5,395 bases of DNA from Simkania negevensis. GTDB lineage: Bacteria > Chlamydiota > Chlamydiia > Chlamydiales > Simkaniaceae. The translations under genes and the position numbers were made by a program. Numbering within the stretch: the first letter of the stretch is position 1; the number at the start of each line of letters is the position of its first letter. Shown piece after piece: positions 1-5,395 of this stretch. Under the pieces are notes generated by a model. That model was not told the origin of the DNA. It did not search any database and saw only the letters and a program-made list of their open reading frames with translations. The stretch lies in contig JACPWA010000169.1 in the NCBI GenBank assembly GCA_016191565.1, positions 1-5,395 on the forward strand, given 5' to 3'.

Positions 1-96
1 CAGAAGTAATCAGAATTAACAAAAAAGTTGTTTTTGACCTCAATGTTATTTTGGGGAAAGGAATATTTTTTAGGGATTTTTTTAGGTACCACAATA

Positions 97-654
97 TTAT
101 GTAACCACCATACGTGTTTTTTTTCCTAAGTATTCAAGATACTTTAGTGCAAAAAAATCTTTTGCTTTATGCAATTGATCCCTTTCTTCAGTTTCTTGAA
201 GTTGTGGAATTTTTCCTTCTAGCGTCCTAATTTTATCGCTTAGTCTTAGAAGACGACTGTCATAAATTTCCCCTACTTTACCGTTAAGGCTGTTTTCTTT
301 TGCAATTGCTAAAAGCGCTCCCCCCATCATTCCTAAGAAAAATAATGCCGTCTCGCCCCCACTCCCCTCCTTTCCTGCTGTTGCTGCTCTAATCCACGCG
401 TTAACGAAAACAATGGAACTGAACCCAATAAGACCTACTGTTCCCCACTTCTTAACGCGGTAAGGATAGGAATTCTTAAAAGTTATAATCGTAATATTTT
501 CTGCTTGCAATGCCCTGTACTCTCCCTGATCCATTTGCACCAAGAACTCGCACAAATTCTTGCCTTGCAATAATGGGCACTCTCTTGCCATTAAAACTCT
601 GAATGGTAATAAATTAGATTTTTCAAAAAAGCCATTTAAACTCGGTAAAGACAT
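97..654 (-). CDS. Hypothetical protein with two membrane segments and a C-terminal coiled coil (Inc-like candidate)
   Basis: I do not recognise this 185-residue protein. From the chosen start, residues 1-69 look soluble. Two hydrophobic segments follow, about 70-90 and 102-118, separated by a short Gly/Lys/Glu-rich turn. Residues about 125-165 are charged and heptad-like, consistent with a coiled coil. Two membrane segments joined by a tight hairpin recall the bilobed domain of chlamydial inclusion-membrane proteins; that is a resemblance of shape, not homology. The frame extends upstream to an ATG at 717, which would add 21 residues. I prefer the ATG at 654 because only it has a good ribosome site (AAGGGGAG at 665-658) and because the best promoter (681-710) would start transcription downstream of the 717 ATG. 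The gene is divergent from mlaE. No convincing terminator is seen after the stop. The coding frame is fairly certain; the function is unknown. Confidence 0.72.
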   Translation of the reverse strand: MSLPSLNGFFEKSNLLPFRVLMARECPLLQGKNLCEFLVQMDQGEYRALQAENITIITFKNSYPYRVKKWGTVGLIGFSSIVFVNAWIRAATAGKEGSGGETALFFLGMMGGALLAIAKENSLNGKVGEIYDSRLLRLSDKIRTLEGKIPQLQETEERDQLHKAKDFFALKYLEYLGKKTRMVVT

Positions 655-657
655 AAT

Positions 658-665
658 CTCCCCTT
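658..665 (-). promoter_or_regulatory. Ribosome binding site deciding the start at 654
   Basis: On the minus strand AAGGGGAG lies just upstream of the ATG at 654; the AAGG part sits seven bases from it. The in-frame ATGs further upstream, at 717 and 672, have no purine-rich site before them. This favours the 185-residue form over the 206-residue form. Confidence 0.6.
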
Positions 666-680
666 GGTTCATTAAAGAAT

Positions 681-710
681 AGTATAAAACATTTCTTTTT
701 TTGTCGTTAA
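681..710 (-). promoter_or_regulatory. Sigma70-type promoter for the 97-654 gene
   Basis: On the minus strand TTAACG (710-705) is followed after 18 bases by TATACT (686-681). The -10 hexamer matches the TATAAT consensus at five of six bases and the -35 hexamer matches TTGACA at four of six. The predicted transcript would start near 675, leaving a leader of about 20 bases before the ATG at 654. The promoter at 4348-4376 has the same -10 hexamer. This is predicted from sequence only. Confidence 0.45.
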
Positions 711-1016
711 TAAACATTGTATATTAAGAATCATTTCCGCTGGATTCTGTCCTTTAGGAAGCGTGAACACAAACGCAGAATAAATCTAAGAGGAGAACTT
801 TTTGACCAAGACGCTTATTTTGGGGTAAACACTACAATTTTGATGTATCTATTACCTCTGTAGGGAAGACCTGAAGTAGGTTAACTTTCTGCTGTAAATT
901 GTCCCCCGTAGAAAATTTATATCGAGAACAGTTCATCAATGATTTTAAAGCTAAGCTCGCATTATTTACTCTCTTCTATTACAATCAGACTTTTAAAGAA
1001 ATTCGATATTCTCACA

Positions 1017-1802
1017 ATGCGTTTTATTCTAAATAGATTCCAGTTTTTAGCAGCAACTGGTGAGTATATGATGCTGATCTGGAATGTGATTGTCGCTACG
1101 CTAAAGCGCCCACCCCATTGGTCGCTGATCCGTGAGCAGCTCTATAATATCGGAGTTCTCTCCCTTCCTGTCGTAGCCATGACAGGATTTTCTACTGGTC
1201 TTGTGCTAGCAGCACAATCTTTTTTTCAGCTAAGTGATAAAGGACTTGCAGGTGCAACTGGGCTGATGGTGGCTAAGGCAATGCTCACGGAGCTAGGTCC
1301 TGTTTTAACCGCCTTTATGGTCACAGGACGGGTAGGAGCAGCGATGTGCGCTGAGCTGGGAACGATGCGGGTTACCGAGCAGGTGGATGCCCTAGAAACG
1401 ATGGCGGTAAATCCCCATCGCTATCTGATCGCTCCGAGGTTTATCTCAGGCACAATCATGATGCCTCTTCTTACTGTCTTTAGTATTTTTATGGGGATTT
1501 TTGGAGGGTATCTGATCTCCATTTTTTATTTTAGGATGGCCCCTACTACCTACTTTGATCCGATGCCCATCTACATCACTTTTTTTGATTTGGTGACAGG
1601 CCTTGTTAAGGCGCTAGTATTTGGAGTACTGATAGTCACCATCTCCTGTTACAAAGGGCTCACTACCTTTGGAGGAGCAGAAGGAGTTGGCCGCTCCACC
1701 ACAAATAGCGTTGTGATCTGCTATACGTGTATCCTCTTTACAAATTTTCTTATCACCCTTGGTCTCAACACAATAAAAAACGCCACGGGATGGCTAATAT
1801 GA
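1017..1802 (+). CDS. mlaE: MlaE-type ABC transporter permease (MCE lipid transport)
   Basis: This is the membrane permease of an MCE/Mla phospholipid transporter, expected as a dimer in the inner membrane between the MlaF ATPases and the MlaD ring. From the chosen start it has 261 residues, close to E. coli MlaE (260). It has an amphipathic N-terminal helix (about 8-27) and a QLYNIGVLS segment (41-49) resembling QLYNVGVLS of E. coli MlaE. The family signature follows: ELGP at 92-95, then GR..AA..AELGTM..TEQ.DALETMAVNP at about 104-133. Several hydrophobic helices run to the C-terminus. The frame also allows an ATG at 939, adding 26 residues. I prefer 1017 because those extra residues have no counterpart in E. 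coli MlaE, but neither start has a clear ribosome site. The TGA stop overlaps the mlaF start. Identification is firm; the start is uncertain. Confidence 0.93.
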   Translation: MRFILNRFQFLAATGEYMMLIWNVIVATLKRPPHWSLIREQLYNIGVLSLPVVAMTGFSTGLVLAAQSFFQLSDKGLAGATGLMVAKAMLTELGPVLTAFMVTGRVGAAMCAELGTMRVTEQVDALETMAVNPHRYLIAPRFISGTIMMPLLTVFSIFMGIFGGYLISIFYFRMAPTTYFDPMPIYITFFDLVTGLVKALVFGVLIVTISCYKGLTTFGGAEGVGRSTTNSVVICYTCILFTNFLITLGLNTIKNATGWLI

Positions 1803-2575
1803 TTGAGATCTACGATCTTTGGAAAACCTATGAGAAAAATCAGGTCTTAAGAGGGCTCACCCTTTCAGTGAAAAAGGGAGAAACCTTGGTGGTTTTAGGT
1901 CGCTCAGGGGTAGGAAAAAGTGTTCTTCTAAAGCATATTATTGGAATTGCTAAAGCAGATAAGGGATACATCGAGGTCGATGGGGTAAGAATCTCCGACC
2001 TACATGGAGAAGCAAAATATAGTGTTACGAAAAATATTGGGATGCTCTTTCAAGGCTCTGCCCTTTTTGACTCTTTGACCATTGAAGAAAACACCAGCTT
2101 TTTCTTAAAACAGCATGGAAATCTCAAGACAGGGAAAAAATATACAAAAGGAGAGATTGCTGACATGGTCGATCATGCTTTAGAGATGGTCGGTCTTGAA
2201 GGGACGCAGAAAAAAATGCCCTCCGATCTTTCAGGGGGGATGAGAAAAAGGGCAGGACTTGCTAGACTGATTGTGTATCGACCCCTCTATCTGTTATACG
2301 ATGAACCAACAACAGGGCTTGATCCAATTACTGCCATGCAAATCAACGAATTAATTGTAAAAACGCAAGAAGAACTAAAAGCGACAAGTGTGGTGGTCAC
2401 TCATGATATCATTTCAGCTCTTGTAGTAGGAGATCGATTAGCTCTTCACAAGGAAGGGAAAATCGCGTATATCGAAAAGCCAGAGCGTTTTTTAGAAATT
2501 GATGACCCGATCATCGCCTTTTTAAGAAAGACAATCTCAGAAGATCCTCGCTCCTTTAGGAAAAGAGTAACATGA
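1799..2575 (+). CDS. mlaF: MlaF-type ABC transporter ATP-binding protein
   Basis: This is the cytoplasmic ATPase that powers MlaE, 258 residues from the chosen start (E. coli MlaF has 269). All nucleotide-binding motifs are present: Walker A GRSGVGKS (34-41), Q-loop Gln85, signature LSGGM (144-148), Walker B YLLYDE (164-169) with catalytic Glu169, D-loop GLDP (173-176) and H-loop His202. SDLSGGMRKRAGLAR is typical of the MlaF/Mkl branch, in which LSGGM replaces LSGGQ. The frame is open further upstream (ATGs at 1727 and 1790), but the ATG at 1799 has a GGGA at 1787-1790 eight bases away, forms an ATGA overlap with the mlaE stop, and gives the usual family N-terminus. The overlap suggests translational coupling and matched subunit levels. 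The gene ends in TGA, overlapping the mlaD start. The enzyme appears intact and functional. Confidence 0.95.
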   Translation: MIEIYDLWKTYEKNQVLRGLTLSVKKGETLVVLGRSGVGKSVLLKHIIGIAKADKGYIEVDGVRISDLHGEAKYSVTKNIGMLFQGSALFDSLTIEENTSFFLKQHGNLKTGKKYTKGEIADMVDHALEMVGLEGTQKKMPSDLSGGMRKRAGLARLIVYRPLYLLYDEPTTGLDPITAMQINELIVKTQEELKATSVVVTHDIISALVVGDRLALHKEGKIAYIEKPERFLEIDDPIIAFLRKTISEDPRSFRKRVT

Positions 2576-3471
2576 TTGATTACATGAAAAATATGCTTAT
2601 TGGCCTATTCGTGGTGGTCGCCTGTGGACTCATCGTTGGGATTATCCTATTCATCGAACCGAGTGTCGGAGACGCTAAAGAGTCTTTGGTCGTTCGCTTT
2701 TCAAACATCAATGGCCTTTCAGTGGGAACCCGGGTGATGTTTGCTGGAAAACCGGTGGGAGAAATTGTCTCCATTGAACAGATCCCCCATGCAAGAGAGC
2801 AGCCAACTGATGAGCGGGGGCAAGTCTACTTTTACCAGCTTACCCTTAATATTGACTCAAGTGTTCGGGTATACAATACAGATGAGATTACCGTACAAAC
2901 TTCAGGACTTCTCGGGGAAAAATCGATTGCCATCATCCCTAAATCTCCTCCAAGAGGGGTTAAGCCTGCTCTTATTAATGCGACTATCCCCATCTATGCA
3001 GAATCGATAGATCCTTTAGAAAGCGCCTTAAGCGAACTCTCACAGCTCTCCGACAAAGTAGAAGAAACTTTAGATAAAGTGGTGGCCTGGATTGATCAAA
3101 ATGGCCATGAACTTGGCGCCGCTATCCGCTCCTTTGACGATACGATGAATGAGGCTTCTAGGGCTCTTGCGCAAGTGAACCAACTCGGCCTTCTTGATGA
3201 TGTAAAATGGGGCATGCAAAATTTCTCAAATGCCATGCAAAAAGTTCATCAGACGATTGATCAGCTTACGGAAGAGAGTGCTTTTACTAACCTTGCAGCT
3301 ACATTAAAAAGTGCGAAACATGCAAGTGGTGCGATCGATACTGCTATGCATAATTTGTCTGAAGGGAAAGGCTCTATTGGTAAACTTTTGATGAACGATG
3401 ATTCCTATCTTCAGGTGAACGCTATCCTAAGCAAGGTCGATACCCTCATGAACGATGTCAACCATTACTGA
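2572..3471 (+). CDS. mlaD: MlaD-type MCE-domain protein, ending at an in-frame TGA
   Basis: This is the MCE-domain lipid-binding subunit, anchored in the inner membrane and projecting into the periplasm, where family members form hexameric rings. It has 299 residues up to the TGA. One membrane helix spans about 8-28. The MCE domain, about 39-125, contains the typical FSNINGLSVGTRVMFAGKPVGEI core and the SGLLGEKSIAIIP strand. A long helical region follows (about 145-260), then GKGSIGKLLMNDDSYLQ, a motif common in long MCE tails. The start at 2572 overlaps the mlaF stop as ATGA, with AGGA at 2558-2561 and AGAG at 2564-2567 upstream. The oddity is the end: the TGA interrupts a frame that continues for 100 codons of similar sequence, so the intact protein was probably about 400 residues. 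The truncated product is already longer than E. coli MlaD (183) and keeps the anchor and ring domain, so it may still work. Confidence 0.9.
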   Translation: MIDYMKNMLIGLFVVVACGLIVGIILFIEPSVGDAKESLVVRFSNINGLSVGTRVMFAGKPVGEIVSIEQIPHAREQPTDERGQVYFYQLTLNIDSSVRVYNTDEITVQTSGLLGEKSIAIIPKSPPRGVKPALINATIPIYAESIDPLESALSELSQLSDKVEETLDKVVAWIDQNGHELGAAIRSFDDTMNEASRALAQVNQLGLLDDVKWGMQNFSNAMQKVHQTIDQLTEESAFTNLAATLKSAKHASGAIDTAMHNLSEGKGSIGKLLMNDDSYLQVNAILSKVDTLMNDVNHY

Positions 3472-3774
3472 GTCCTCTTTCATCTCAATAAAGAATGGCA
3501 GCGCACGCGCCAGAAACAGGCGACTTTCCTCAGTGCCTTAGATTCCCCCGAGGCATTTCGCACCTATTTTAATAAAGAAGTGGATCTGATTAATACCTCG
3601 ATGTCCCGCCTTTCGATGCTTGTTAACCGTGCTGAGGGGAGCCCTGATAAAGATAAGATCTTCGATAGCTCACAATTCAAAAAAGATTTTGCTGAACTTT
3701 TAAGAAGAGCGGAGACCCTTTCCAATAACCTTCGACTCTATAATCAACAGCTAGGCCAAGAGGCTGTTCCATAA
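3472..3774 (+). pseudogene. mlaD: C-terminal 100 codons of mlaD cut off by the in-frame TGA
   Basis: After the TGA at 3469-3471 the mlaD frame stays open for 100 codons and ends in TAA at 3772-3774, two bases before yqgE. The translation is plausible tail sequence: VLFHLNKEWQRTRQKQATFL, then a charged helical stretch, ending LYNQQLGQEAVP. No frame change is needed to join it to the upstream part, and replacing the TGA by GGA (Gly) gives a continuous HYGVLFHLNKEWQ. I recall Tyr-Gly-x-Leu-Phe at this position in other MCE proteins, but could not check it. Independent expression looks unlikely: the first reasonable start is a GTG at 3580, about 110 bases after the stop, with only a weak AAAGAA before it. 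A 64-residue product from that GTG is possible but would lack the MCE domain. The causes to separate are recent mutation, sequence error and readthrough. Confidence 0.75.
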
Positions 3775-3776
3775 TC

Positions 3777-4343
3777 ATGATTCCTGCCCTCCCCTACCTC
3801 TCTCTCCAAAAAGGAACCCTTTTGATTGCAAGCGGAAAAGTCAATGAAGGAATCTATAAAAGAAGCGTTCTTCTTCTCTGCGAACACAGCCGCGCTGGCT
3901 CTTTTGCCGTAATCCTCAATAAGCCTCTTTCCCTTGCTCAGATGGAGGAGCCTTTTCCTATAGAGGAGCTCTCCCACCCCAATCTCCATTTCCGCACTGG
4001 AGGTCCTATAGGCCTCGATCAGATGATCCTTCTCCATCCTCATGAACAGGGAAAGGGAAACCCGATTCCCATCTGCCCTGGAGTGTATCTCGGTGGTGAA
4101 CTAGACCTCCTAGAAGAAACAAGTTCTGATCCTTCCCCTATCTTCCTCCTCTTTGGATTTGGAGAATGGGAAGCTGGCACTTTAGAAAGAGAATTTTTAA
4201 ATGGAGAATGGCTACTTCACCCTGCCTCTAAAGAACTTATCTTTGATACCCCTCCAGAAAACATGTGGCAAATACTCTTAAGGCAAATGGGAGGCAAATA
4301 TAAGACCCTTTCCATGCTCCCTGAACATCCTGAGTGGAATTAA
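3777..4343 (+). CDS. yqgE: YqgE/AlgH family protein (UPF0301, DUF179)
   Basis: This protein belongs to the YqgE/AlgH family, a widespread cytoplasmic family whose biochemical function is not established; the name AlgH comes from a role in alginate regulation in Pseudomonas. At 188 residues it matches the usual length. Family motifs appear in order: KGTLLIA near the N-terminus (12-18), GSFAVILNKP (41-50), GGP (75-77), YLGGELD (104-110), and the signature FGFGEWEAGTLEREFLNGEW (126-145), followed by TPPENMW and a C-terminal MGG. The start codon lies two bases after the end of the mlaD frame. Its purine-rich site (AAGAGG, 3758-3763) is 13 bases away, which is long, so translation may depend on ribosomes finishing mlaD. 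If the mlaD TGA is efficient, translation here could therefore fall; this is inference. No transcription terminator is seen after it. There is no sign of damage. Confidence 0.93.
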   Translation: MIPALPYLSLQKGTLLIASGKVNEGIYKRSVLLLCEHSRAGSFAVILNKPLSLAQMEEPFPIEELSHPNLHFRTGGPIGLDQMILLHPHEQGKGNPIPICPGVYLGGELDLLEETSSDPSPIFLLFGFGEWEAGTLEREFLNGEWLLHPASKELIFDTPPENMWQILLRQMGGKYKTLSMLPEHPEWN

Positions 4344-4347
4344 TTTC

Positions 4348-4376
4348 TTGTAAGATTCCCTAAGCTCTCTTATACT
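4348..4376 (+). promoter_or_regulatory. Sigma70-type promoter for the 4407-5045 gene
   Basis: TTGTAA (4348-4353) and TATACT (4371-4376) are separated by the optimal 17 bases. They match the -35 and -10 consensus at four and five of six positions. Transcription would begin near 4383, giving a leader of about 24 bases before the ATG at 4407. The site lies directly after the yqgE stop, suggesting that the downstream gene is a separate transcription unit. An imperfectly placed repeat TAAGA/TCTTA (4351-4355 and 4368-4372) sits between the two hexamers; it could bind a regulator or be chance. Confidence 0.55.
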
Positions 4377-4406
4377 GAATAACAATTTTTTCAAGGAGTT
4401 AGAAAA

Positions 4407-5045
4407 ATGTCTGGAACCGTGACCTTAAAAGACTATATTAAACAGTCTTCTTTTAAGAATTATCCTCAGAATGCGCTTATTGCACTTGATAATCATTCAA
4501 AGGAGGTAACAAAAATACAAAATTACATATTTGTCTTGTTTGCCATTTCTATTATTGCGGCAACAGTAAGTTATAGAAAAGGATGGAAGCGTTCTTTTTT
4601 CCCTCTTAGCATAACCTGTGCTACTGTTCTCTTTACAATGACTATAGCTCTGCAACTTGGTTTAAGAAATAATAACTGGTGGAAGGAGCATGTATTTTCT
4701 CTTCTTGAGAATAGAAACGTTATATCACCAGCCATTTTAAACTGCCTTAACGTGCTATATAAAGAGCACGTTACAGAGGAAGAGCTCCGACAAGCTTTTT
4801 TTTACAAGAATCTCTTTTCCTATATTACAAACGATAACTTTAAACAGATTGGACGGCTTGCTCTTTTCTGTGCGGTTTCTTTGCAAAAACAACCAAATAT
4901 TTCGCCTTCTTTAGAACAGTTGAATATCCTCTATCCCTTTATTCAGAAAGGAGCCCCCTATGGAGAATTTACACCGCCTGCTTCTTCACAAGAGTTCTTG
5001 CGTCAGCTACAGGAAATAGAAAGCGGAACACCCACTAAGAGTTAG
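4407..5045 (+). CDS. Hypothetical protein with a bilobed hydrophobic domain (Inc-like candidate)
   Basis: I do not recognise this 212-residue protein. It has a short polar N-terminus, then two hydrophobic segments at about 38-56 and 64-85 joined by a seven-residue basic turn containing RKGWKR, then a soluble, mostly helical C-terminal part of about 125 residues. This is the shape of chlamydial Inc proteins, which are secreted by type III secretion and inserted in the inclusion membrane; an ordinary inner-membrane protein is equally compatible. The ATG at 4407 has a good AAGGAG at 4393-4398, eight bases away, and its own promoter. Within the gene are a strong internal Shine-Dalgarno-like site (4499-4507), a 9-bp perfect inverted repeat (4748-4773) and a run of eight T. 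The TAG stop shares four bases with the stop of the opposing gene. The frame is well supported; the function is unknown. Confidence 0.75.
   Translation: MSGTVTLKDYIKQSSFKNYPQNALIALDNHSKEVTKIQNYIFVLFAISIIAATVSYRKGWKRSFFPLSITCATVLFTMTIALQLGLRNNNWWKEHVFSLLENRNVISPAILNCLNVLYKEHVTEEELRQAFFYKNLFSYITNDNFKQIGRLALFCAVSLQKQPNISPSLEQLNILYPFIQKGAPYGEFTPPASSQEFLRQLQEIESGTPTKS
4748..4773. repeat. Perfect 9-bp inverted repeat inside the 4407-5045 gene
   Basis: TAACGTGCT (4748-4756) and AGCACGTTA (4765-4773) are exact reverse complements separated by eight bases, so the transcript could form a stable hairpin. No T-run follows, so it is not a standard terminator. It encodes part of LNVLYKEHVT in the soluble domain. 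With a loop of up to about ten bases, I estimate a repeat this long at roughly 0.2 expected by chance in a window of this size, so it is suggestive only. Confidence 0.6.
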
Positions 5046-5395
5046 CGAAAGATCTCCACCCCTAAGTCTTTAAGGAGGGGAAAATCGTAAAGCGATTCGA
5101 GCTCTTTTTTGATTTTTTTCTCTTCTTTGGCAAGCCCTGCATGAAGAAGAGAAAGAGCGCTTACCATCCGGTTGATAGGGCGCATAGCTACCATCCTTTC
5201 CCTTAGGAGAAGTGCAGGGGCAAATACCATCCAAATAAAAAGTTCTTGTTCGTCGATACTCCACTTATCCTCTTCACCAACCATCTTAAGAAAGGAGAAA
5301 AAACCTGCTGAGGCAGCCATCCCTGTATCGACTGCATCTTTGCAGCTAAAACTAAAAGAGGTTGGTTTTATAAGATCGATGATTTTAAGGAGGAA
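5042..5395 (-). CDS. Partial hypothetical protein, C-terminal 117 residues, running off the right edge
   Basis: The minus-strand frame ending at 5042 is open to the window edge, so only the C-terminal 117 residues are visible. An ATG at 5320 lies inside it, but it has no properly spaced ribosome site and the coding-like sequence continues upstream, so I treat it as internal. Numbered from the edge, the visible part has a KPTSFSFSCKDAVDTGMAAS segment (10-29), a hydrophobic helix-rich middle (about 31-84) and a charged stretch EEKKIKKELE (91-100). CKDAVDTGM resembles the phosphate-binding loop of Cys-based phosphatases (CKSGKDRTGM in SopB/IpgD), but the required arginine is absent, so activity is doubtful and the similarity may be chance. 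The stop overlaps that of the convergent 4407-5045 gene by four bases. I cannot assign a family. Confidence 0.65.
   Translation of the reverse strand, partial: FLLKIIDLIKPTSFSFSCKDAVDTGMAASAGFFSFLKMVGEEDKWSIDEQELFIWMVFAPALLLRERMVAMRPINRMVSALSLLHAGLAKEEKKIKKELESLYDFPLLKDLGVEIFR

Larger units (their letters stand above)
655..1016. other. Non-coding region between divergent genes
   Basis: This stretch separates the minus-strand hypothetical gene from mlaE and contains the promoter of the former. For mlaE I find only weak promoter candidates: TTGACC at 802-807 with a poor -10 (TAAACA, 826-831, 18-base spacer), and an AT-rich TATATC at 918-923 with no good -35. An AGGAG at 791-795 precedes a TTG at 802 that opens only eight codons before TAA, too short to support a gene. 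The plus-strand frame from 714 to 863 is open for about 50 codons but has neither a usable start nor a ribosome site. A 5-bp hairpin (GACCT/AGGTT, one G-T pair, about 869-883) has no T-run after it and is not a credible terminator. If mlaE starts at 939 rather than 1017, this region is correspondingly shorter. Confidence 0.5.

Noticed and set aside
18..35. AACAA/TTGTT hairpin followed by T residues as a terminator
   Set aside because: The stem has five mostly A-T pairs and is too weak to call.
3..104. Open plus-strand frame at the left edge, possibly the end of an upstream gene
   Set aside because: The 33-codon translation is Phe/Ile-rich, follows AT-rich composition and overlaps the end of the minus-strand gene; no coding signal is visible.
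791..828. Eight-codon leader peptide (AGGAG then TTG)
   Set aside because: Ribosome-site spacing is acceptable, but no attenuator, regulatory codon run or terminator hairpin follows; chance explains it.
714..863. Open plus-strand frame of about 50 codons upstream of mlaE
   Set aside because: It has no ATG until its last few codons and no ribosome site, and the translation resembles no family I know. It may be a gene remnant, but nothing supports it.
1800..3471. UGA reassigned to glycine throughout the genome
   Set aside because: mlaE and mlaF both end at TGA within ATGA overlaps at the expected protein lengths, and reading through the mlaE TGA gives only about 15 more codons. The code appears standard.
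3469..3515. TGA in mlaD read as selenocysteine
   Set aside because: Only a weak 5-bp hairpin (TCTTT/AAAGA, 3476-3480 and 3490-3494) follows, unlike a bacterial SECIS element, and no Cys or redox role is expected at this place in an MCE tail.
3744..4043. Minus-strand frame antisense to yqgE
   Set aside because: It lies over a strongly identified conserved gene and has no recognisable domain or ribosome site; it is a shadow frame.
5059..5080. CCCCT/AGGGG inverted repeat as a bidirectional terminator
   Set aside because: The loop is 12 bases and no T-run follows on either strand in the needed direction; it lies in the coding part of the right-edge gene.
5387..5395. AAGGAGGA at the right edge as a ribosome site for a plus-strand gene
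   Set aside because: The opposite strand is open and coding-like through this point, and no start codon is visible in the window.

Overview
The window most likely comes from an obligate intracellular bacterium of the chlamydial lineage, probably an amoeba-associated 'environmental' chlamydia. This is inference, not proof. It rests on three points: an MCE lipid-transport operon in the order permease, ATPase, MCE protein, with no MlaB or MlaC gene; a long helical tail on the MCE protein; and two orphan proteins flanking the operon whose paired hydrophobic segments resemble chlamydial inclusion-membrane (Inc) proteins. Composition is moderately AT-rich, and the flanking genes look more AT-rich than the core operon.

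Layout. Positions 97-654 (minus) hold an unrecognised protein with two membrane segments and its own promoter at 681-710. Positions 655-1016 are non-coding between divergent genes. Positions 1017-3774 are an mlaE-mlaF-mlaD operon on the plus strand; both inner junctions are ATGA overlaps, so translation is probably coupled. Two bases later comes yqgE (algH family, 3777-4343). A well-formed promoter at 4348-4376 then starts a new unit: a second unrecognised two-membrane-segment protein (4407-5045). It meets, tail to tail with a 4-base overlap, the end of a minus-strand gene that runs off the right edge (5042-5395).

How the genes work together. MlaE and MlaF should form the inner-membrane ABC transporter, and MlaD the MCE ring anchored above it, moving phospholipid between the inner and outer membranes. 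YqgE is a conserved protein of unknown function that is probably co-transcribed with them.

The most notable feature is an in-frame TGA at 3469-3471 inside mlaD. The same frame stays open for 100 more codons of protein-like sequence and ends just before yqgE. One base change (GGA to TGA) would explain it. The candidates are a recent nonsense mutation, a sequencing error or stop-codon readthrough. The 299-residue product still contains the complete membrane anchor and MCE domain. I see no tRNA, rRNA, CRISPR array or insertion sequence, and no clearly new multi-gene system.
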